DNA from: Plumapathes pennacea
Taxonomy: Eukaryota > Cnidaria > Anthozoa > Antipatharia > Myriopathidae
NCBI GenBank assembly: GCA_964036295.1
Contig: OZ038471.1
Coordinates: forward strand, 12,542,184 to 12,606,183
Length of the DNA: 64,000 bases
Direction of reading: 5' to 3'
Shown here one piece after another: positions 54,401-64,000 of this stretch. The notes beneath the pieces are model-generated. The model was not told where the DNA came from and searched no databases. It was given only the letters and a program-made list of their open reading frames with translations. Position numbers and translations under genes: made by a program. Position 1 is the first letter of the stretch. Each line of letters starts with the position of its first letter.

Positions 54401-55530
54401 ATGATGACGGGTAAGTTACAAAAAAAAACCCGGGGGAGGGGGTACTCCCATATATAAGCCATATAGGTATGTGCCGCGTTTTCAAGCATTTTTACTCTGG
54501 TAAGAAAAATCCTCGAATACAACCTCCCAAAATTACTTAATTAGGTAATTTGCTGTAATTGTTTGGATTTGAATTACAGTGGCCATGAGCAGAGAACAAG
54601 AGCTGTATTCACCAAACTTTTCGTAAGAATGTTCGTACGAATAAATAGTCACGACGTTTGTACAAAAGTTCGTGAGTGCTAGTCACCAAACTTCCGTACA
54701 AAGTTCTTAGCCATACGTTGCGTAAAGTGGCATCAAGAATTCAATAAGCAAATCGCTGCGAAGTTTACATTTCACACAAACCTTGGCCATGATACTTTAG
54801 AACAGACAAAAAATATTAAAGAATGTTAAAGAACTGCATTATTTTATTGCTCTGACTGACACAAAACAATACAAAACAACTTTACAGAGGTTCTTCTAAA
54901 CCTCATCCCTCGATTAAGCAGTTTGCAAATGTCTCATTACCGAGCGAGTTGCGTGTAGTTTTTCTGGACGCTTCTCAGTTTAAAGGCATAAAAAGGGGTG
55001 ATTTGTTTCTAGAAGTGTATAAAAAGGGTCACCATTTCGAGCTCAGATTGATATTTGAAAAGATAAGGGTTTGAAAACCAGGTGGGAGTCCGTATAAAAA
55101 TTCTTCAAGTCCCCCGGTCCTTCCCGGGGGGTTCTATAAAACGATATGTTCAGTTTTATTCTCTTTGTAGGAGTGACCTTAGCGTCAGAATATATTACCG
55201 TTTCGGAAAAGAAAACTACCTTCGTCAACTCAAACTGCCAGGCTGTACTCTAGACTGTCCTCTGGATCAATTCATAAGGTAATGTATAGTGTAACGTATT
55301 TGTCAATATTTAAATCATGAAAGGTCATCTGTTTTTCGGTCACTTCAATTACAAAAGATGATAAGTGAGGCTTCAATAGGTCCTAAAGCCTTTCACTCTT
55401 AAGCTCTGATTACAAAACCTCCTAACCATTTACATCCATGTTCACATGGTTACTAAATTGTATTGTATATGGCCATTACAGTCAAACTGCCGCAGTTATT
55501 CCCCAAGACTCAGACGCGGAATGTAAATGA
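46287..55530 (+). CDS. Acid phosphatase-like gene, copy B (12 exons)
   Basis: Recent duplicate of copy A; introns are also alignable. Exons: 46,287-46,412; 46,826-46,918; 47,793-47,888; 49,034-49,120; 49,448-49,513; 49,727-49,824; 50,875-51,004; 51,773-51,896; 53,470-53,555; 54,304-54,410; 55,171-55,278; 55,482-55,530. 1,170 nt gives 389 residues. Exon 6 is one base shorter than in A and exon 7 two bases shorter; together they restore the frame, so about 14 residues at the junction are replaced by the basic stretch NTRKLIKRLR plus INFA. RHGDRAP is intact. Exon 4 reads VTSSDVDR (expected Arg missing, as in A), and exon 10 starts HADT where the family has HD. A signal peptide is present (WEILFFVWLLSAPFSFG). 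It is either an altered or non-catalytic paralogue, or a gene on the way to loss. Confidence 0.88.
48341..48466. repeat. TA microsatellite inside a hairpin
   Basis: About 38 TA units (48,366-48,441) lie between inverted arms: TTGTATTGTGACTATGTTAT on the left and its near reverse complement on the right. It could extrude as a cruciform. In intron 3 of copy B, absent from copy A. Confidence 0.9.
50385..50640 (-). pseudogene. Penelope-type terminal relic, copy B
   Basis: Counterpart of 40,060-40,320 with the same degenerate hammerhead-like motif (CTGACAA at 50,448-50,454 and GAAAC at 50,430-50,434, minus strand). Confidence 0.5.
52020..53150. mobile_element. Composite insertion in intron 8 of copy B
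   Basis: About 1.13 kb absent at the same place in copy A (42,205). From left to right it holds a short inverted-repeat element (about 52,148-52,262, ACAATTATTCG ends), a 57-bp copy of intron 7 sequence (52,506-52,562), and a Penelope 3' end with a hammerhead-like core (about 52,563-52,975). Confidence 0.8.
52842..52876 (+). ncRNA. Candidate hammerhead ribozyme core (Penelope type)
   Basis: CTGAAGA (52,842-52,848) fits the invariant CUGANGA. GAAAC (52,869-52,873) fits the second core strand and is followed by GTC, the usual cleavage triplet. Between them GACT and AGTC can form stem II. Flanking GACT/AGTC could form a short stem I. One unpaired T next to the first core strand weakens the fit. 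Known Penelope-like elements carry such ribozymes in their terminal repeats. Confidence 0.45.
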
Positions 55531-57983
55531 TAGTCTTGAAGCCTTTCATACCTGTGCCTTTGGAATCATGGCAGTTCAGAGAGATACAAGGATCACCGTA
55601 GGATCTCAGAACCCTAAACATGCGATCAGACCCCTCCCCTGAAAATTGTAAATGGTTTGCTTTTTCAATAATTACATTAAACTCAAAATGCTAACAAGAA
55701 AGCCCATGAAATAGTTATTCATAGTCCAAATGATCACTGCATATCTAAACGGCAAAACTATTGTTGCTGCCTCCTGGTAGTAACTATATAGGGGAGTGTA
55801 GCTTTTCAAGATTTCTGTTTTCCTGTTTTCCTAAAATAGCAAAGACCTTTCGCCTGTCACTTTAATTTTTCGACCACCTTGGTCTATAGTTAACATCGGA
55901 ACTTGACTACGATATTGTTGTAGTTAGTGTTGTGGCTGATGCATTCAGCAAAGTACCATTTCAGTCGTGTTCAGTCTGTCGGTGGTGTTTAGAAATGTCG
56001 CTGTTTCTGTTAGCTCGTTTGTTTTTATAGCAAGTACATATCAACAAACTGCTCACTTTACAATTAAATTTATTTAACTTGAAGCTCACCCAAGACACAC
56101 CGCTTTCACGTGAACATTATCCAATCAAAGTACAGTTCTTTTGCTTACACGTCAATCAAACCCCTAAATCCTGGAGCTGGATTCCTGCCCACGGGCCCAG
56201 CATACAAAAACTCACCCGAAACCCTCACCGGCACTACAACTAAAACTGAACACAGTCTTTTCACTGAGAAAGGCCTGCCTATCTGGCTACGATTACGTTG
56301 ATGATATTTTTAATGCTGTACACAACGACATTTACACCTTCCACAAACACCTCAACGACCAAAACCCGACATATAGTTTACTAAGAAAATCAAAGATAAC
56401 GGAAAACTTCCGTTATTAGATACAACAACGACAAGCTTCGAGCAGTTTACAGAAAACCGAAACACTACCACTTGACCAAGCTTCTTACAACCCTACTTCA
56501 CAATCAAAACGCTAATGAAACGAGCGCAACTACTTTGTAACTCTCCCGACGACTTACTTGAGAAGACCAGGAAAGGGAGTAGGTGTGAAGCAATATTTTT
56601 ACGTGTCATCTGACATATTGTGGGAGCCGTGGCCAAAGTCCTTCAATTTTTTGGCAAGTAAGCCAATAAAACCAACTGGAAGATGTATGAGGGAGATATA
56701 TTTGATTTTAAGACGTGTCTGACCAACATTTAAATTTAAAGAAAATGACAACGTTCGTGCTAATACTGAAGAGGACTTTAAAGTCTTTAGCGATATCGTT
56801 TTCTCATCAAATAGCGCAGATTTGTATGATGATATAGTTTGTCTTCTACCACAAGAAAGAAACAATAAAGCTTCATTTTGCAAAAAGTTAAAGAATGCAA
56901 ACTTGAGGAAAATATCTGGATTCACATATTACTTATGACGAAAATGAAAGTACACGAAAGTTCGAATTCGCGGGTTTGCAACCTTCGATTCTCAAATCCC
57001 CAAGATGTATAAATGATTCACAAAGTTGCGTTTAGAAGTTGAAGTCGATTCAGACCGATCAAGATGTTATCGAGCACAAACGATGTTCCTAATTATATTC
57101 ACGAAACAACACAAGCCAACATGGAATTCGGTGTGCAGCTTGGACTTCTTGAGCTTGAGTGTTTATTACCGTCCGCACAACTGATTTAGGAATGGAAAAA
57201 CATAATGACAATATAAGTATTGTAGAAGAATAAAAATATATGGAACTGGCACATGTCCAAAAGCACTCAAGCTAAGCCTTCTGTGCGCTGCCTGATACAA
57301 AAACCCAAAAACCCAGTGGGAAAAAAAACAAGGAACGTATTTCCCAACCATGATGCAGGCGTACAACCTCTGGGGGTTAGAGGGATATGTAAGGGCTAGT
57401 TAACAAAAAAACTAAAAATTAAACTTGGAAGTTCGAGAGCTGAGATGACTAACAATGCAACAGCAACAGTGTCGGTTAATGTCATAATGACGCATGTGCG
57501 TTACATGCCATCAAGAAATTATTTACATTCTATGTCGCTGCCACTTTCAATTTAGCTCCGCCAAATATATATACATTTTCTTTGCTGTTTTACATCACAA
57601 CGATTTTGATAAGCCCTCGACAAATAGACTTCCCAATGTGTACTATAAGCATAAGCTCTAAAAGCATGCGTGCACATGCTTTTAAATATCTATAACTGGG
57701 CAAACATCTTTAACTATAAAATAGACTTGTGACTATATTTTAGTCTATAGCCAGGCAGAAGCAACAAAATAAATGTATTTTGTCTCTAATTCCTGGGACC
57801 TTCAAAATGCATCGCCTACTGTATATGATAATCTTTGAAATCTTCATCTGCAGACTTGCAACTCCAGCTACTTGAGCCATCTATTGTTCAAGTGATCTCA
57901 GTCACAGCTGTGTCATTTCAACAGCTGTGGAAATAACACATGGCAACCGAACGTAAGTGTTCGGCATTCAGTCTCTGAATGGT
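55531..57983. other. Spacer between copies B and C
   Basis: Apart from the Penelope relic no feature can be supported. AT-rich, with short frames lacking domains. The last few hundred bases presumably include the copy C promoter. Confidence 0.5.
56270..56620 (+). pseudogene. Penelope-like RT relic after copy B
   Basis: Decayed equivalent of 45,430-45,905. The YVDDIF region survives only as a frame-broken remnant (GGCTACGATTACGTTGATGA), followed by AACACCTCAACGACC and TTTACTAAG segments. Confidence 0.6.
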
Positions 57984-58219
57984 ATGCCAACGAGCATGGG
58001 GTCTTTCGTTCTCTCTTCGCGTCCAGGTTTATGCGGAATTTTGCTTTTTGCTTGCCTTCTGAGTGAACCGTTTTCATGTGCAAGTAAGAAGCTGCTAATG
58101 GCTCACGTGGTAAGAAAGCATAGTTCGGACGTTTTACCATATTTGTGTCGCTTGGCTCTACGGCCTTTTTTTTCTTTTTTTTTTTTTTTTTTTCGATGGC
58201 TCATGTCGCTTAAGCTCAG

Positions 58220-58430
58220 GTGTTACACTGGCTGGCTCATTTGCAACGCCGATTTGCTCCAAAATCCACGCAACGGTGTTGCAAGTTTTTAAATAACTTT
58301 CAAAAACCTGCAACGCGTTGCAGCACTGCAAACATCAGCAAAACATCGTTCGCAATGGAGTGTTACACCTGAACGATTTTTAGCGCGCAACATTGTATCG
58401 TTGCAAATCGGCCAGTGTAACACCATGCCA
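58220..58430. mobile_element. MITE with GTGTTACACTGGC ends
   Basis: GGTGTTACACTGGC at the left and GCCAGTGTAACACC at the right form perfect 14-bp inverted ends in intron 1 of copy C. The interior repeats TGCAACG motifs. No target duplication could be confirmed. Confidence 0.75.
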
Positions 58431-59385
58431 CCTTTATAACCACACTAAATTTCATCGACCAACCCGGAACATAAAGGAAGCAGCTCGAAATGTAAAGTAC
58501 TGTACGTGTAGCTCTCTGCGGTCACTGTTAAAATTATTAATAGTTACACAGGTGCGGTGAAATTCAAAGGCACAGCACTCGTGTTTAGCGAGCAGAGTAA
58601 GCGTGCAAATATTGTAGGGGAAAAGCTCCAATAGAGCTACAATATATTTAAAAATGACCACAAGGCTTTAAAAGAGCACGTACACACCGAGTTACGTACT
58701 ATATAACTGCAGGTTTACGCTAGATATTCAACCTACTTGAACAATTTAGCTGTCAGTTACCTGTCGCAGTGAAATTACACGCCCATGACGCATGCTTTGT
58801 CCTGCAATCACGTGACTCGACAAACGACAAACGCAATTGTGTGTACCAACTTTTTTCTGTTTCCAGCCCTTGCTTTTGAGTAGGAGGGCGTCGGCGGTGC
58901 AACAAAATATTGTACCTCTACGTTATTGTGAATGGATCTCTGTGTGGGGGAGCCCTCAAAAGAATAATGTATGGCGAGGTTTCTCCAACACTTTCAACCC
59001 CTTACATTTAAGAATATTATCCTCAATACCAATTTAATTATTGGTCTTATTTTCCCAGATGTATCGCCATGGAGATCGTGCACCAGCAAGGCCATACCCC
59101 ACTTATGCACATCTACACAAATGGCCAGACGGCATTGGGCAATTAACACAGGTTTGAATATTTATTAATTATGTGTGTCTAAATAATGCACTCGGTTTTA
59201 GAATAGCAAAGATCGTAAAGACTTTTAAATGTGGTTGGGAGCTCATGAAGACATTTTCGTGTAATGGTAATAAATGGAAAAAAGGTAATAATGCCTAACT
59301 AAAACCATACAAATTCGTAGATCGGAGTGTAAAACGAAACCAAGAACTCGGCGGCCCAAGGGGTTTATTTTGAAACGAAAAAGCA

Positions 59386-59386
59386 C

Positions 59387-59430
<44 letters not shown>
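59386..59430 (+). repeat. CA microsatellite
   Basis: About 20 uninterrupted CA/AC units in intron 2 of copy C. Confidence 0.95.
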
Positions 59431-60613
59431 ATACTGACAAATTGAATGTCGGCACACAAGGAACAGCCTCATTCAGAAGTCAAACCAAATACTTTGGGGT
59501 AATAAGTGCGATTAATTTTTTTTTTTTTTTATTCTATTTCATTGAAGTAAGCTCGACCTGCCACTGTCTTTGCGAGAATGCCTGAGATATCGTATTTCTA
59601 GTAATTTTCTAAATTATTAACCATATTGACTTCACATCATAATTGTCACCGAATTATTTAAAACAATGAACCTCTGGAAATCTCTTGAAGCAAAAATACA
59701 TAAATAATGTCAGAAGTTTGCTAGCAAATCATCAACTTCTCTTTTTGCAGATAGGAATGCGGCAATCGTACGAGTTGGGGAAATAAATGAGGATGCGGTA
59801 CGTTGAAGCATCTAAGCTTTTGAGCTCGTCTTACGGCATCAGGAGGTAAATCCATGATGTTATACGATTTGGACTTGGAATAGCGGTGGGGAGAGCGTGA
59901 GGGGCAAGCAATCATATTGCGTTCCACTCGAAGAGTGAAATCTCACCCGTTATGTTGAGCAAAACAGAAATACATTGTAGTAGGTAAATGTTTTTGCAAA
60001 ATTATCGCAAAAGAAATCAAAGGTTTTGTGTAAAGGGCCCTTTAATCCACAGTGCTTTGCGCGCCGAAATCCCTGATCCTCCATTTGTAGGACACCCGAA
60101 AGTCGAGAAATGAATAGAAATCCACCTCCACTATCCAACCCAGTTGAGCAGAACACTAATTTATTTAGACCTAAGAGTGCAACTTTACGTTTTTTCGTGT
60201 CGATAACCAACTTCAGCTGGATGTTTTAAACATTTGTAGATTAAACACTGAAAAAAACACTGAATTTGCTGAGAGAACCCTGTTAAATGTTAGTAGCAAA
60301 CTGCTTTTATTTCTTGTAGAGCGAAAGGGGGCGAAGAAAGTTTCCCAGTCTGTTTTTTGTTTTTGTTTTTTGTTTTTTGTTTTTTGTTTTCCTTTTCATT
60401 GTAAGTAAATAAGCTCTCCCAATATTAGCAGGCCGTCGTGTGTCCATGTCACTCTGAAGAAACTAAAATTTGTTTTTATTTGCTCCAGTTTTTTTTTTTT
60501 TTTCGTATACACGCATATGTCAAAAATGATATTTTAATTTAGGAGCAAGTCATTTCAAATTTTTAAACTAAATACATAGATAAAGATAACTGCTTGTCGT
60601 AATAATGGTCATT

Positions 60614-61735
60614 ATTATATGACTGTGACGTAGTTTTACCATATAAGGTCGCAACAGAGTGCCGGTACGGGAGCGTATTACACACTTCAAATCCGTATTA
60701 CACTGTAGAATACCGGTTTGACCGGTTTAGACGCGCGCGTATCACAAATGAATCAAAGATTTTTCTGAGTGCAAGGTAAAACGGTGCAACGAAAGTCTGA
60801 CTTTTCAGATACAAGACCCTTCCATCGAAAGAAACTGTTACTGGATAATTTGTCAAGGAAGAGAAAGCACAGTTCAGTTGGTGGAAAGCGAACAATCGCC
60901 ATGGAAAAACGGCAGTTCTGACTCCGTAAAATTTTCCGCACGATGCCGTCATTGTAAACACTGCAAAATGATTTTCGCCGTGTACGAACACTGTTTTGTG
61001 AGTGGTTCCTTTGCTGGAAGTGGTCTTAAACTTTCTACAACCAGGCAGGAAATCGGTGAGTTGTTAGTAATCTAACTTGACAACGTGTCGGCGGTAAAAA
61101 TCCTAGTTGTGTTATGAAAGTTTCAGATTCTTCAACGTACACATTCGCTGGCTCTGTTCTTGTGTTTATTCCTTAACTACTCCGAGAAAATAAAAATCCT
61201 GTTTTGAGTACAAAGCTGCTTGCTATTGAAGAACAAAAATGTGTAAAAGTTTAAGCGAAGTGATCGATTTCAACCGCTCGAAGCACGTTTTTTCGCTGAA
61301 TATTTATTCTGTCGAAGCAAGCAATTTTTCGTCTCCAGCGCATTTATCTCAGCACATTTAATCTGAATTGAACTTCGATCATTTGGTGGCATAACTTCTT
61401 TAATTTTCTCTGTCAAGATTTTTAAATCGATGACCGGATTGGAAGCTGTACGTGATTCTTTGTGTAAATGAGTGTGCGTACATTTTGCCTGGGATTGAAT
61501 GAAAACAGTTTTGCTCGAAGTCTCTGTTTTATGTTTGCTGAAATATATTTTATATAAAGGTAAAACTACGTCACAGTCATATAATAAATCCCTCATTCGA
61601 TGGTTTAGTGCGTAATACGGACCGGCATTTTACTCGTTACTCGCATTTTTCCTCGCCCCGCGGCGGGGCTCGGAAAAATACGAGCAATTCGTAAAATACC
61701 GGCCCGTATTACGCGCTAAACCATCGAATAAGATG
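60614..61735 (+). mobile_element. Hairpin-ended element, copy ii
   Basis: Starts ATTATATGACTGTGACGTAG. The exact reverse complement occurs at 61,559-61,585 and is followed by a long hairpin (61,594-61,730) ending AATAAGAT. Same layout as 15,602-16,940. The internal GGAAAGCGAACAATCGCC and donor-like CGGTGAGTT are shared with that element. An inverted copy begins at 63,285. Confidence 0.8.
61594..61730. repeat. Terminal hairpin of copy ii
   Basis: ATTCGATGGTTTAG and CGTAATACGG on the left are inverted on the right around a CCCCGCGGCGGGG centre. Arms about 65 bp, few mismatches. Confidence 0.9.
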
Positions 61736-61739
61736 TATT

Positions 61740-62840
61740 TATTATACAACTCCCTTAGTAACGTGAAAATACCGCATAGTAACGTGCGAATAACTCCATA
61801 GACACGTAAAAAAGATACAGCCGTATTCAACGTTGCTAAGGGAATTTTTTTTTTCTTCATTCGTTGCCGTTAATTCTTTTCTTTCGCTTTTCGTATAAAA
61901 GTCGCCCTGTGCACAGCTGGTATTTACATCACTTCTAGAGATTATTAAGCAAAGAAAGAAGCACAGAATTTAAACTGACCTGGCTTACTGTCCGATACGC
62001 AAAATCGAACACGAGACCAGCTTCTTCGTCAGAAAATCAACTGAATTTACCGCAACATAACTAATCTTCCGTTCCACAAAATGTCATACCACACAACACA
62101 GTTCGGTTATCAGGCCATAGTGTTTCCAGCCAGATCAATATTTCTGAGAGCAGTTTAAGAATCCCTGTCAATCTCGAAACGAGTTCTTGTCGGCATTCAA
62201 CACGACAGCCGTTGGATTTGCCTCGGCGTGTAATTCCAGTCCAAGATCTATGGCATCGACAATAATTACCTCTATCGAGAAACGGCAATGCGAACTGTAC
62301 CACCCACTGGTCACAGGATAAAGTCCTTTTCATACTTCATAAACGAGGAGAAGGCGAGAACTGGCTGTTTGTTGATTCATGGCACTCGACGAAAATGAAA
62401 ATGTTGACACATCTCGTTCGTCCAATTTGTTCTGTTTATGACCACATTATGTGATGTAGTATCTCAGATCTCCCCGCAAACTTTGCTTAAAGTACCTCTT
62501 TCAGCTTCAATGTTACTCGGCTCAGAAAACAACGACTAGAAGTACTGCAAGTACAAAATCCGCGCTTGCTTACACTGCACACGGCACTAAACTTGATTGA
62601 CATATCGCGCGCGGAAAACATGTCACTTTGGTCACACAACGTACCGCGATTTAAAAATAATTTACATCTTTTACTAAGGGAGTTGTATAATAAATAACTT
62701 ATTAGACACTTAGGCGTGTAGTACGGCTGTATATTTTTACTCGTCGTTTGTATTTTGGCTCGCCGAAGCGGCTCGCCAAAATACTGCACGACTCGTAAAA
62801 ATATACAGCCGTACTACACGCCTAAGTGTCTAATAAGATA
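61740..62840 (+). mobile_element. Hairpin-ended element, copy iii
   Basis: Starts TTATACAACTCCCTTAGTAA. The reverse complement is at 62,671-62,694, followed by a hairpin (62,699-62,840; arm TTAGACACTTAGGCGTG; centre GCCGAAGCGGC) ending AATAAGAT. Same architecture as copy ii but with unrelated terminal sequence. It abuts copy ii on one side and acid phosphatase copy C exon 4 on the other. No coding sequence was recognised. Confidence 0.75.
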
Positions 62841-62949
62841 TATTTATGCTTTTTTATTGAAGATTGAGGTTCGAAGTAGTGAAATGGATCGAATTCTAGT
62901 GAGTACACAAACTCAGTTGAACGGACTGTATCCACCCAAAGGGAGGCAG

Positions 62950-64000
62950 GTGGGTTATGAATTACACTGGAAAATTCTATCCTCTTACATACTGTGTAAA
63001 TAACGCAAACAGGTTATGTAAATCATAGTTTACATATAATTTACGCTACGTGTAAACACATTTACTTGTAAAACGTGTAAAACGTGTTTTACACATATTT
63101 TATATTTTCTACAGTTATAAAATGTGTGTAAATAGAGAATAATACGTGGGAGCGCAGAGATATGGAATTTATCTTCGAGTGTTCATCTCGATATCTCACG
63201 AGTGAGCGAAGCGAACGAGTGAGATATCAAGATGAACACGAGAAGATAAATTTCATATCTCTAAGCGTCCATGTATTAATACATCTTATTCGATGGTTTA
63301 GCGCGTAATACGGGCCGGTATTTTACGAGTTGCACGTATTTTTCCGAGCCCCGCCGCGGGGCGAGGAAAAATGCGAGTAACGAGTAAAATGCCGGTCCGT
63401 ATTACGCGCTAAACCATCGAATGAGGGATTTATTATATGACTGTGACGTAGTTTTACCTTTATATAAAATATATTTCAGCAAACATAAAACAGAGACTTC
63501 GAGCAAAACTGTTTTCATTCAATCCCAGGCAAAATGTGCGCACACTGATCATTTCACAAAGATTCACTTACAGCTTCCAATCCGGTCATCGATTTAAAAA
63601 TCTTGACAGAGAAAATTAAAGAAGTTATGCCACCAAATGATCGAAGTTCAATTCAGATTAAATGTGCTGAGATATTAATGCGCTGGAAACGAAAATGCTT
63701 GCTTCGACAGAATAAATATTCAGCGAACAAACGTGCTTCGAGCGGTTGAAATCGATCACTTCGCTTAAACTTTTAACCATTTTTGTTCTTCAGTAGCAAG
63801 CAGCTTTGTACTCAAAACAGGGTTTTTATTTTCTCGGAGTAGCTAAGGAATAAACACAAGAACAGAGCCAGCGAATGTGTACGTTGAAGAATCTGAAACT
63901 TTCATAACACAACTAGGATTTTTACCGCCGACACGTTGCATGTCAAGATTATTAACAACTCACCGATTTCCTGCCTGGTTGTAGAAAGTTTAAGACCCCT
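62950..64000. other. Intron of copy C with hairpins, to window end
   Basis: Contains a short hairpin at about 63,170-63,258 (GAGATATC arms, centre GTGAGCGAAGCGAAC) and the inverted copy of the 60.6-kb element from 63,285. No phosphatase exon 5 is visible before the window ends. Confidence 0.6.
63285..64000 (-). mobile_element. Hairpin-ended element, copy iv, cut by window end
   Basis: Reverse-oriented copy of 60,614-61,735: hairpin first (63,285-63,425), then ATTATATGACTGTGACGTAG (63,432), then the interior in reverse order to the window end. Together with copy ii it forms a large inverted repeat around exon 4 of acid phosphatase copy C. Confidence 0.85.

Larger units (their letters stand above)
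57984..62949 (+). pseudogene. Acid phosphatase-like gene, copy C, broken and partial
   Basis: Exon 1 57,984-58,109 (signal peptide GILLFACLLSEPFSCA), exon 2 59,059-59,151 (MYRHGDRAPARPYP), exon 3 59,751-59,845, exon 4 62,863-62,949. Later exons lie beyond the window. Exon 3 has TAA where A and B have a Leu codon (GELGK then stop, near 59,784) and is one base shorter than in A and B, which also breaks the frame. Unlike A and B, exon 4 keeps the Arg of the substrate pocket (EVRSSEMDR). Intron 3 has been expanded by hairpin-ended elements. It is a more distant paralogue than A is from B; its introns do not align with theirs. Confidence 0.82.

Noticed and set aside
1-64000. CRISPR array, prokaryotic operon or phage island
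   Set aside because: No regularly spaced short repeats; introns, LINE, Penelope and Ty3/gypsy elements show a eukaryotic nuclear genome.

Overview
The window looks like nuclear DNA of a cnidarian, most likely an anthozoan such as a stony coral. It is AT-rich, its genes are intron-rich with canonical GT-AG junctions, it encodes a TPR-CHAT protein with near-identical repeats, and it is packed with MITE-like hairpins, Penelope-type RT relics, a LINE relic and a Ty3/gypsy element. The species assignment is inference.

Layout. 1-8,880 is repeat-rich DNA with no confident gene. 8,884-19,174 (minus) is one TPR-CHAT protease gene split in two by a 6,748-bp DNA transposon (10,363-17,110). The transposon has long terminal inverted repeats (TIRs) and a 6-bp target duplication (CATCAG) that lies in frame in the host gene. 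It carries two convergent genes: an intact six-exon, 411-residue integrase-like (DDE) transposase on the minus strand, and an alpha-kinase gene on the plus strand that has one frameshift in this copy. Its right TIR was later hit by a second, hairpin-ended element (about 15,602-16,940). I consider this kinase-carrying transposon the most novel object in the window.

20,860-31,100 is a nest of insertions. A decayed minus-strand LINE is interrupted by a 1.5-kb element containing a tRNA-like SINE head. That element is in turn interrupted by a young 5.8-kb Ty3/gypsy retrotransposon (23,808-29,636) with nearly identical LTRs and a textbook -1 frameshift signal between gag and pol. A second copy of the 1.5-kb element sits at 2,802-4,315.

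34,218 to the window end holds three tandem secreted acid-phosphatase genes (histidine phosphatase clade 2). Copy A (34,218-44,610) and copy B (46,287-55,530) are complete 12-exon genes inside a recent segmental duplication of about 12 kb; both lack active-site residues expected in the family. Copy B also carries two compensating indels across the exon 6/7 junction. Copy C (57,984 onward) keeps the key arginine but has a stop codon and a 1-nt loss in exon 3. Introns of A, B and C are filled with TIR/hairpin elements, including a TTAA-flanked transposon present only in A and a Penelope 3' end with a hammerhead-like motif present only in B.

How the parts relate: there is no operon logic here. 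The host genes (TPR-CHAT, phosphatases) are independent loci. The transposon genes form one unit, in which two inward-facing genes each start just inside one arm of the same inverted repeat and probably share a duplicated promoter.
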